8,479 bases of DNA from an uncultured Clostridia bacterium (lineage in GTDB: Bacteria; Bacillota_A; Clostridia; Oscillospirales; Oscillospiraceae). A program made the translations under genes and the position numbers. Below the pieces are notes generated by a model. The model saw nothing but the letters and a program-made list of their open reading frames with translations, made no database searches and was not told the origin of the DNA. Within the stretch, counting starts at the first letter, position 1. Each line of letters starts with the position of its first letter. The stretch lies in assembly GCA_946410505.1 (NCBI GenBank), contig CAMKAP010000082.1:1-8479 (forward strand), in the 5' to 3' direction. Shown here in pieces: positions 1-5,451 of the stretch.

Positions 1-174
1 CTCAGGGACTTTCGCGAGAACGGCGAAGCCATCCAGGACGAGGACGGCCTGCTGGCGGCACGCCGCCGGGTGGGCAACGCCACCTTCTGGGTCAAATTCA
101 GCCGCACGGACGGGGGCTTTCTGGTGCACCGCGCCTGGAGCCACCGGATGAATGTTGTGAAACGGGAGGGCTGA
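1..174 (+). CDS. C-terminal end of an unidentified protein, first gene of the operon (5' truncated)
   Basis: An open frame enters from the left edge in frame 1 and ends at TGA 172-174, giving the last 57 residues of a protein. It is coding in style (GC-rich third positions) and stops three bases before the next ATG, so it belongs to the same transcript. The tail is polar, with a run of aromatic and basic residues (FWVKF, then FLVHRAWSHRM) that looks like two beta strands, and it ends in a basic KREG. No motif identifies it. From gene order in related trs-type clusters it could be the counterpart of DVU_1558, or the tail of an oxidoreductase subunit, but this is a guess from context. The reading frame is fairly certain; the function is unknown. 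Confidence 0.7.
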   Translation, partial: LRDFRENGEAIQDEDGLLAARRRVGNATFWVKFSRTDGGFLVHRAWSHRMNVVKREG

Positions 175-177
175 GCC

Positions 178-399
178 ATGGCGATCGAGAAGAATTACTA
201 TACCATCGACCCGCAGGGCAAGCTCCGCTGCGTCAAATGCGGCGTAGCGCTTGTGAAGGGCAAGGCTAAATTCCTGTATCTGGACAACGGCTTTCCCGTG
301 GAGCTGCCTGTCTGCCCGAACTGCGGCTTTGTCTATGTGCCGGAGGAGCTGGCGCTGGGAAAGGTGGCCTCGGTGGAGCGGGCACTGGAGGACAAATGA
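178..399 (+). CDS. Small CxxC/CxxC redox or zinc-ribbon protein, DVU_1557 family type
   Basis: A 73-residue soluble protein with two Cys knuckles, C18-V-K-C21-G and C46-P-N-C49-G, separated by 24 residues. That spacing fits a rubredoxin-like or zinc-ribbon fold binding one Fe or Zn through four Cys. The stretch between the knuckles is hydrophobic and beta-like, and the C-terminus is a short charged helix. The length agrees with what I recall of the DVU_1557 redox protein family. The ATG at 178 follows the upstream stop by three bases, with GGGAGG at 165-169 as ribosome binding site. The stop overlaps the methyltransferase start (ATGA). The likely role is a small electron carrier or metal-binding partner for the radical SAM and redox proteins downstream; that role is inferred from context. 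A structural zinc ribbon without redox function cannot be excluded. Confidence 0.8.
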   Translation: MAIEKNYYTIDPQGKLRCVKCGVALVKGKAKFLYLDNGFPVELPVCPNCGFVYVPEELALGKVASVERALEDK

Positions 400-911
400 T
401 GAACGGCCACCCCGGCGGACAGGAACATACCGCACGTATGCTCGCGCTGGCAGAGCTTCCGAAGGGCGCCGCCGTTCTGGACATGGGCGCCGGCGCGGGG
501 GAGAGTCTGGCATATCTGTGTGAGAACGGCTATGCTGCGTGCGGCATTGATCTTGCGCCGCGAGATCGGGCTGTGGAGAAGGGAAATTTTCTGTATACCG
601 GCTTTCCGGACGGCAGCTTTGACGCGGTCCTCAGCGAATGTGCCTTTTTTGCCTCCGGCGATGTGCCGGGCGCGCTGCGGGAGGCGCACAGATTGCTCAG
701 ACCCGGCGGCAAGCTGTTGCTTTCGGACGTGTTCTTTGAGTCGCCGCTGCCGCTTCTGAACTCTGCCGGTTTTACGCTCTGCCACGCCGAAGACGTGACG
801 GCAGTGTGGAGGGAGTACTATCTGGAGGCTCTCTGGCGCGGTGAGACGGATAGTTGTATCACCCCTCGCGGCAAATGCAGCTACTGGCTGCTGATCGGAG
901 AAAGGAGATAA
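396..911 (+). CDS. Small class I SAM-dependent methyltransferase, DVU_1556 family type
   Basis: A 171-residue protein with a compact Rossmann methyltransferase fold. Motif I is VLDMGAGAG (residues 28-36), the acidic ribose-binding residue is probably D52 in GIDLAP, the post-motif segment is SFDAVLSECAFF (74-85), and LLRPGGKLLLSDVFF (100-114) is the typical motif III region with its PGG turn. The N-terminal HPGG (5-8) is a feature I associate with this family. At 171 residues it is shorter than most class I methyltransferases, mainly because the segment after motif II is reduced. The substrate cannot be read from the sequence. The gene overlaps its upstream neighbour by four bases. Two ATGs lie in tandem at 396 and 399. 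The GGAGG at 387-391 is 4 bases from the first and 7 from the second, so translation may really start at 399. It probably methylates a pathway intermediate or cofactor made by the operon. Confidence 0.85.
   Translation: MMNGHPGGQEHTARMLALAELPKGAAVLDMGAGAGESLAYLCENGYAACGIDLAPRDRAVEKGNFLYTGFPDGSFDAVLSECAFFASGDVPGALREAHRLLRPGGKLLLSDVFFESPLPLLNSAGFTLCHAEDVTAVWREYYLEALWRGETDSCITPRGKCSYWLLIGERR
901..907 (+). promoter_or_regulatory. Ribosome binding site fixing the start of the C-GCAxxG-C-C-like gene
   Basis: AAAGGAG lies six bases before ATG 914 and inside the end of the methyltransferase gene. It argues against the longer in-frame start at 854, which has no comparable site and would create a 58-base overlap. 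Confidence 0.75.
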
Positions 912-913
912 GA

Positions 914-1339
914 ATGGATCTGTTAGACCGGGTGTTGGAACTGAGCCGTTACGGTTACTTCTGCGGCCAGATCCTGGCCATCCTGATGCTGGATACCGTC
1001 GGAGAAGAAAACCCGGGGCTGGTAAAAGCCATGGGCGGTCTCAACGGCGGCGTCGGTTTTTCCCAGAATTGCTGCGGCTGCTTGACAGGCGGCGCCTGCG
1101 TGATCTCCTACTTTACCGGCAAAGGCGAAGATACCGGCATGGACGACCCCGCGCACAAGAGTGCACTGGGTGAGTTCACCCGCTGGTTCGAGGATGAAAT
1201 CACCGCCGACTACGGCGGAATCGACTGCCGCGACATCACAAAGGGAAACCCTGCCAAACGCGTGGAATACTGCCCGCAGATCATCGCGGCAACCTACGAA
1301 AAATGTATGGAGATCCTGACGGAGAGGGGCCTGCTGTGA
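914..1339 (+). CDS. C-GCAxxG-C-C-type redox-active protein, DVU_1555 family type
   Basis: A 141-residue, mostly helical, soluble protein. Its Cys layout resembles the C_GCAxxG_C_C family: a Cys in the first helix (C17, in YFCGQILAILML), a glycine-rich segment followed by C53, C54 and C56 (CCGCLTGGAC, continuing to C62), then C105 and C120 nearer the C-terminus. Proteins of this family are thought to bind an iron-sulfur cluster or act through thiols; no reaction is established to my knowledge. The start at ATG 914 is set by AAAGGAG and leaves a two-base gap after the methyltransferase. The TGA stop overlaps the GTG start of the radical SAM gene, so the two are translationally coupled. It probably serves as redox or cluster partner of the radical SAM enzyme; this is inferred from context. 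The specific DVU_1555 assignment rests on operon order plus the Cys pattern. Confidence 0.82.
   Translation: MDLLDRVLELSRYGYFCGQILAILMLDTVGEENPGLVKAMGGLNGGVGFSQNCCGCLTGGACVISYFTGKGEDTGMDDPAHKSALGEFTRWFEDEITADYGGIDCRDITKGNPAKRVEYCPQIIAATYEKCMEILTERGLL
1321..1338 (+). promoter_or_regulatory. Ribosome binding site and GTG start of the radical SAM gene
   Basis: The purine run GGAGAGGGG (1321-1329) is followed six bases later by GTG at 1336, which overlaps the preceding stop as GTGA. This supports a GTG start over the in-frame ATG at 1303. The upstream ATG would add 11 residues with no conserved look and a 37-base overlap. Confidence 0.75.
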
Positions 1340-2655
1340 TTATCGGGAAAACGAAAAGCGTGTGCCCCGTCTGCCTTCGGGTCCTGGATGCCGTAAAACG
1401 CAGTGAGCGCGACGGTATTTATCTTGACAAAAGCTGCCCGGAGCACGGGCAGTTTTCCACATTGATCTGGGAGGACAATCTTGCCTCCTATCTTCGCTGG
1501 AACAGCAAAAACACGGCGGTGGAGCCGCCGCGGGACGGGCGCTCACCCGACAAGGGCTGTCCCCTTGACTGCGGATTGTGCACAGAGCATCTGCGCAAGG
1601 GATGCTGCATGCTGCTGGAGCTGACGAAGCGCTGCAATCTCCGCTGCCCGGTCTGCTTTGCCGCAGCCGGGGAAAAGCCTGAGAGTGATCTGAGCCTTGC
1701 CGAGATCGAGAAGCAATACGATACCCTGATGGCCCACGGCGGACCCTTCAATATTCAGCTCTCCGGAGGGGAACCTACCATGCGCGATGACCTGCCGGAG
1801 ATCATCCGCATGGGGCGGGAGAAGGGGTTCCGCTTTTTCCAGCTTAATACCAACGGCCTCAGGCTTGCATCCGAGCCGGGCTATGCCGGAAAACTCAGGG
1901 AAGCGGGACTGGACACGGTGTTTCTCCAGTTTGACGGACTGGACGATGAAGTTTACATAACGCTGAGGGGCCGCAAGCTGCTGGAAGAGAAAAAGCGCTG
2001 TGTTCAAGCCTGTGCGGAAGCTGGGCTCGGCGTGGTGCTGGTGCCTGTGATCGCCCGCGGCGTAAACGAGGAACAGGTCGGCCCGATCCTGAAATACGCC
2101 ATGGAAAATATGCCCTCCGTTCGGGGCGTTCATTTCCAACCCATCAGCTATTTCGGGCGCTGCGCGATTCAGCGACCGGAGAAACCCATCACGATCCCAA
2201 AGCTTCTGAAACTGATCGAGGAACAGACGGAAGGGGCCATGTTTGCATCCGATTTTTATGGCGGCGGTGCAGAGAGTCCTTACTGCTCTTTCCACGCAAG
2301 CTACCGCATCAAGCCTGACGGAAGCCTCAAGTGCCTGCCCCGGCGGCAGAGCGGCGGTTGCTGCTGTACCAGCTCCGATGATTCGCGAACTTCCGTGGCC
2401 GATCAGTGGCGCGGAACGTCGGAGGCCTTTGCGGACGACGATGCTCTGTGTGACACCTCCGCACTGGATGCCTTCCTGGAGGAGAGCCGGCGACAGACCT
2501 TTGCTGTTTCGGGTATGGTGTTTCAGGACGCCTGGAACCTGGACCTGGACAGACTGCGGCGCTGCCATATCTGTGAGGTGGACAGCCGGTACGGTATGGT
2601 GCCCTTCTGTGCCTACAATCTGACCGACTCGTCGGGAAAGGCGCTCTACCGATGA
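1336..2655 (+). CDS. trsS: Radical SAM protein TrsS (cysteine form of a seleno/non-seleno family)
   Basis: A 439-residue radical SAM enzyme. The [4Fe-4S] motif CNLRCPVC (C100, C104, C107) is followed by SGGEPT (143-148), which contacts the SAM methionine, and by a TIM-barrel region with QLNTNG (169-174) and VFLQFDG (195-201). An N-terminal extension carries C10-x2-C13 and C34 in a KSCPEHG motif, then C75, C79 and C82 and a C90-C91 pair. The C-terminal part has C317, C333, a C342-C343-C344 triplet and C410-x2-C413 with C425. There are 23 Cys in all, enough for auxiliary clusters. The N-terminal CPxC/CPEHG and HFQPISYFGR features also recall the tetraether lipid synthase group of radical SAM enzymes, so some annotators may give only 'radical SAM protein'. 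The reaction is unknown. The gene is coupled to both neighbours by 4-base overlaps. As I recall, the family includes selenocysteine members; this copy has no in-frame UGA. Confidence 0.85.
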   Translation: MIIGKTKSVCPVCLRVLDAVKRSERDGIYLDKSCPEHGQFSTLIWEDNLASYLRWNSKNTAVEPPRDGRSPDKGCPLDCGLCTEHLRKGCCMLLELTKRCNLRCPVCFAAAGEKPESDLSLAEIEKQYDTLMAHGGPFNIQLSGGEPTMRDDLPEIIRMGREKGFRFFQLNTNGLRLASEPGYAGKLREAGLDTVFLQFDGLDDEVYITLRGRKLLEEKKRCVQACAEAGLGVVLVPVIARGVNEEQVGPILKYAMENMPSVRGVHFQPISYFGRCAIQRPEKPITIPKLLKLIEEQTEGAMFASDFYGGGAESPYCSFHASYRIKPDGSLKCLPRRQSGGCCCTSSDDSRTSVADQWRGTSEAFADDDALCDTSALDAFLEESRRQTFAVSGMVFQDAWNLDLDRLRRCHICEVDSRYGMVPFCAYNLTDSSGKALYR

Positions 2656-3830
2656 AACGCTCAAGGATCGACGCGCTGCTGATGCGGCAGGAGGGCCTTT
2701 CAAAGCTCGACAGAGCTGAGATCGAAGCGCTGCAGCTGCGCAAACTGAACGCTTTGTTGAAGAAAGAACACGCCCGCGGCGGGTTCTACAGGGCGCTGCC
2801 GGATCAGCTTGAGAGTCTTTTACAGCTTTCAGAGCTGCCCTTTACCACAGACGAGGACTTGGCTCACAATGCATCAGGTCTGCTGCTCTGTTCCCAGTCG
2901 GAGATCCTTCGTGTCCTTTCGGACGCCACCTCCGGCACCACAGGGACCGCCAAGCGAGTGTTCTATACCGAAGCAGACTGTGCGCATACGGTTGAGCTTT
3001 TCATGGCAGGTCTCGGGGAACTGATCTTTCCCGGCAGCGTGACCATGATCTGCTTTCCGTTCTCCGGGCCCCACGGGCTGGGTGAGCTGATCGCCGAGGC
3101 GGTGGATAGGCTGGGTGCGCGTCCCCTTTGCCTTGGCGCGGGACTCAGCTATGGGGAAATGAAAACAGTCCTGGAATCCGACAGACCGGACACATTTGTC
3201 GGGATGCCGGTACAGCTTCTGAGTATGCTGCGTGTCTGCGGAAAGGGGAGCCTGCAAAGAGCGCTTGTCAGCGGGGATGCCTGCCCGAAATCTGTAATAC
3301 GCGGCTGTGAGGAGATACTGGGGACACGCCTTTTCCCACATTACGGTTCCCGCGAGATGGCCCTCGGCGGCGCCATCTGCTGCAGCGCCCATGAGGGGAT
3401 GCATTTGCGGGAAAACCATGTGATCGCCGAGATTATCGGCGAGGATGGGACGCCGTTGCCGCCTGGAGAGTGGGGCGAGCTGGTCATCACCACCGTCGGC
3501 ATGGAGGCCATGCCGCTCATCCGGTACCGAACAGGGGATACCACCCGTGTGCTTCCGGGACCCTGCCCCTGCGGCAGCGAGGTGTTGCGCCTGGATACCG
3601 TGCGGAGAAAAAGAGAGAGCGCATCGCTGGCCGAACTGGACGAAAGGCTTTTCTCCTGTCCCCAGGTTGTTGACTACCGGGCGGCGAGAAGAAAAGAAAC
3701 CCTGTCTTTGGAGGTTTTGACCACTGGAGAAGGGAGGCTTCCGGACCTTGAAGCGGAGATCCGGCAGCGCCCTGTGAACATGGATGACCGTCCGCTGTAT
3801 GCGGGAAAGAGAAAGGTTGAGAAGAGATGA
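2652..3830 (+). CDS. AMP-forming acyl-CoA ligase, PaaK-like, DVU_1553 family type
   Basis: A 392-residue member of the adenylate-forming superfamily, nearest in style to phenylacetate-CoA ligase (PaaK). It has the phosphate loop TSGTTGTAKR (93-102), the HYGSRE motif (230-235) where the adenine-binding residues sit, YRTGD (292-296) with the ribose-binding Asp, and a C-P-C-G pair (305-308) typical of PaaK-like enzymes. The C-terminus ends in YAGKRKVEKR, in the place of the mobile domain's catalytic lysine. It is somewhat shorter than PaaK (about 430). Such enzymes activate a carboxylic acid with ATP to an acyl-adenylate and usually pass it to CoA. The acid used here is unknown, and transfer to another thiol or amine is possible. 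ATG 2652 overlaps the trsS stop (ATGA). Its site is weak (GGAAAGG at 2635-2641), so translation probably depends on coupling. Confidence 0.87.
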   Translation: MKRSRIDALLMRQEGLSKLDRAEIEALQLRKLNALLKKEHARGGFYRALPDQLESLLQLSELPFTTDEDLAHNASGLLLCSQSEILRVLSDATSGTTGTAKRVFYTEADCAHTVELFMAGLGELIFPGSVTMICFPFSGPHGLGELIAEAVDRLGARPLCLGAGLSYGEMKTVLESDRPDTFVGMPVQLLSMLRVCGKGSLQRALVSGDACPKSVIRGCEEILGTRLFPHYGSREMALGGAICCSAHEGMHLRENHVIAEIIGEDGTPLPPGEWGELVITTVGMEAMPLIRYRTGDTTRVLPGPCPCGSEVLRLDTVRRKRESASLAELDERLFSCPQVVDYRAARRKETLSLEVLTTGEGRLPDLEAEIRQRPVNMDDRPLYAGKRKVEKR

Positions 3831-4597
3831 CGGAGATCGCGAAAACGAAAGCCGACGATACCGGCTGCTGTAAGCCTGTCTCGCCGAGAGAGACCCGGCA
3901 CTTTACCGGCTGCCTCCTGTGCGGAAAACCCCTGCGCTACGAAAAGGAGGCCAGTTTTCGCCGCTGTGAAATCTGCGGAAAAAAATTCAGCGCAAACTGC
4001 GCCTGTGAGGATGGCCACTTCATTTGTGACGCTTGCCACGAGGCTTCTTCCATTGCTTTTTTTGTCCCGGTGCTGCTTGCAAGCACCGAAAAAGATCCTC
4101 TGCAGCTTTTTGAAGAGATCATTGCGCTGCCCCAGGTGCACATGCATGGGCCGGAGCATCATATCATCGTCCCCTGTGTACTGCTGACAGCATACCGCAA
4201 TAACGGCGGAGATCTGGAGCTGAACGCAGCGCTGCGGGAGGCGGTGCGCCGGGGAAAGCAGGTCCCGGGCGGCGCCTGCGGCTATCTGGGCGCCTGCGGC
4301 GCGGCCATCGGTGCCGGTATCTACATGAGCGTTTTGCTGGGTTCAAACCCTGTTCACAAGGAGGCCTGGCCCATTCCGCAGCGCCTGACGGCGGACTGCC
4401 TGGGCGAGATTGCAGACGTCGGCGGGCCGCGCTGCTGTAAGAGAACCGCCCGCCTTGTCATCACCCGGGCCGCCGAATTCACCGGAGAGCTCCTGGGGCT
4501 ATATATGCCTCTTGGCAAGAACCAATGCCGCTATTTCCGGGAGAACGGGGAATGCCTGCTCCGGGACTGTCCTTATTTCCCAGAAAAAAGAGAATGA
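3827..4597 (+). CDS. DUF5714-domain Cys-rich protein, TrsM-associated type, last gene of the operon
   Basis: A 256-residue soluble protein with 19 Cys. The N-terminal third holds zinc-ribbon-like knuckles: C29-x2-C32, C47-x2-C50, C58 and C60, and C67-x2-C70. The main domain has a His cluster MHGPEHH (106-112; H105 and H107 nearby), a glycine/cysteine loop GGACGYLGACGAAIGAG (148-164, C151 and C157), and GGPRCCKR (199-206). It closes with C234, C243 and C248 in an arrangement suited to an Fe-S or zinc site. These features match my recollection of DUF5714, which in trs clusters is found with or fused to a methyltransferase called TrsM. No SAM-binding motif is visible here; the operon's methyltransferase is a separate gene. 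The function is unknown, with metal or cluster binding likely. ATG 3827 overlaps the ligase stop by four bases. The stop at 4595-4597 falls in the base of the terminator hairpin. Confidence 0.78.
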   Translation: MTEIAKTKADDTGCCKPVSPRETRHFTGCLLCGKPLRYEKEASFRRCEICGKKFSANCACEDGHFICDACHEASSIAFFVPVLLASTEKDPLQLFEEIIALPQVHMHGPEHHIIVPCVLLTAYRNNGGDLELNAALREAVRRGKQVPGGACGYLGACGAAIGAGIYMSVLLGSNPVHKEAWPIPQRLTADCLGEIADVGGPRCCKRTARLVITRAAEFTGELLGLYMPLGKNQCRYFRENGECLLRDCPYFPEKRE

Positions 4598-4640
4598 TGT
4601 CAAACACCCTCCGACTTATGACGGAGGGTGTTTGACATCA
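4595..4640. terminator. Shared terminator hairpin between convergent genes
   Basis: A perfect 19-bp inverted repeat (4595-4613 with 4622-4640) encloses an 8-base loop, ACTTATGA. Its core is CACCCTCCG/CGGAGGGTG. Read on the minus strand, the stem is followed by TTCTCTTTTTTCTG (complement of 4581-4594), a good U-tract, so it clearly ends the hydrolase transcript. On the plus strand there is only the TTT inside the right arm, so termination of the trs operon here is plausible but weaker. Left arm and A-tract overlap the end of the DUF5714 gene. Confidence 0.85.
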
Positions 4641-4647
4641 GAGGGGA

Positions 4648-5379
4648 TTAAAGACTTCTGAGCCAGTTCTCAATGAACAGGCTCTCGTACGCATGCGCCC
4701 TGGCGTTTGGGTGCGTGTTTGACGGATAGTTTACGGCGAACATCCGCGTCCTCAGATCCCGCACAGCGGGAAGAATCGCAGGATTGGTGGAGCGGCCCAT
4801 GACCGGGCAGCGCGCATCGCCGTTGAGATCGAGATAGGGAAGACCCCACTTTTCGGCAACGGCGATCTCCGCTTTTCGGTAATCGTCGGTCTCACAGCCG
4901 TTGGAAACGATGATGCCGATGTGGGCGTAGGGGTGGCTGCGGATGAGCTCTTCCAGAACCGTATTCCAGGCTCCGTAGAAGCTGCCTGTATCCGTGTCGT
5001 CAATTGTACCCAGCGGGATGACGCCTGTTTTGATTTCACCGTCATCGCCGGTGGATTTTGGGCGGTGATGGCTGTCATTGATGCCGAAATACAGAGTGAT
5101 GTAGTCTGCATCCGGATCGATCTGCCGGTAGAGACCGGCAGCGAAGCAGTTGGTGAAGCCGCTGCCGGCAGGGTAGGCCATGGTCATCCCGCCCACTGCC
5201 AGATGCTCCAGAACCATTCCGTTTCGCTCCGCGATCAGATAGTCATAGGTTTTCCGTTTTCCGGTGAACGGGCCATCAGAAAAGAGGGGTTCCCCCTCAG
5301 GACTTCCCTTGAAGTCTCCGTTTGTAAAGCTGTCGCCGCAGCAGACCCATTTTTTCCCGCAGAGGATGTTGCAGTCCAT
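4648..5379 (-). CDS. SGNH/GDSL hydrolase family protein with altered catalytic dyad
   Basis: A 243-residue protein of the SGNH/GDSL esterase fold. Block I is CCGDSFTNGD with nucleophile S17. Block II is probably the glycine pair G63-G64 in AVGGMTM. Block III is YFGINDSHH with N101, and block V is THPN with H223. These enzymes usually deacylate carbohydrates or lipids, but the substrate cannot be told here. The position three before the His, normally Asp in a D-x-x-H, is S220 (reading S-N-T-H). Many SGNH enzymes tolerate loss of the Asp when the His is otherwise held, so activity is possible but not assured. There is no signal peptide or membrane segment, hence it is probably cytoplasmic. The ATG at 5379 has AAAGGA six bases upstream. 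It is convergent with the trs operon and lies downstream of the channel gene, 72 bases away, with a hairpin between. Confidence 0.87.
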   Translation of the reverse strand: MDCNILCGKKWVCCGDSFTNGDFKGSPEGEPLFSDGPFTGKRKTYDYLIAERNGMVLEHLAVGGMTMAYPAGSGFTNCFAAGLYRQIDPDADYITLYFGINDSHHRPKSTGDDGEIKTGVIPLGTIDDTDTGSFYGAWNTVLEELIRSHPYAHIGIIVSNGCETDDYRKAEIAVAEKWGLPYLDLNGDARCPVMGRSTNPAILPAVRDLRTRMFAVNYPSNTHPNARAHAYESLFIENWLRSL

Positions 5380-5402
5380 ATGCTGTCCTTTCTCATATGA
5401 CA

Positions 5403-5426
5403 GGCAGAGAGCGTTTGCTCTCTGCC
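5403..5426 (-). terminator. Intergenic hairpin between the channel gene and the hydrolase gene
   Basis: A perfect 10-bp stem, GGCAGAGAGC paired with GCTCTCTGCC, around the loop GTTT. It lies 26 bases past the channel stop (minus strand) and just ahead of the hydrolase ribosome binding site. No U-tract follows, so it may be a weak terminator, a processing site or a stabilising 3' structure. If read through, both genes could be on one transcript. Confidence 0.5.
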
Positions 5427-5451
5427 CCCACTGTTCTGTATGCTGTCTGAA

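Noticed and set aside
854..913. Longer start (ATG 854) for the C-GCAxxG-C-C-like gene
   Set aside because: It would overlap the methyltransferase by 58 bases with no ribosome binding site, while ATG 914 has AAAGGAG at ideal spacing.
1303..1335. ATG 1303 as start of trsS
   Set aside because: The extra 11 residues are encoded by the out-of-frame end of the preceding gene. GTG 1336 has a purine-rich site and forms the same GTGA-type overlap seen throughout the operon.
1543..2703. A 386-codon open frame on the - strand opposite trsS
   Set aside because: It is the mirror of the radical SAM gene, whose motifs are unmistakable. The antisense product has no recognisable motif.
4595..4640. Possible selenocysteine insertion: TGA stop of the DUF5714 gene followed directly by a hairpin
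   Set aside because: Read-through would add only seven codons before another TGA (4619-4621). The perfect long stem is flanked by an A-tract that makes a normal minus-strand U-tract, so it is a terminator.
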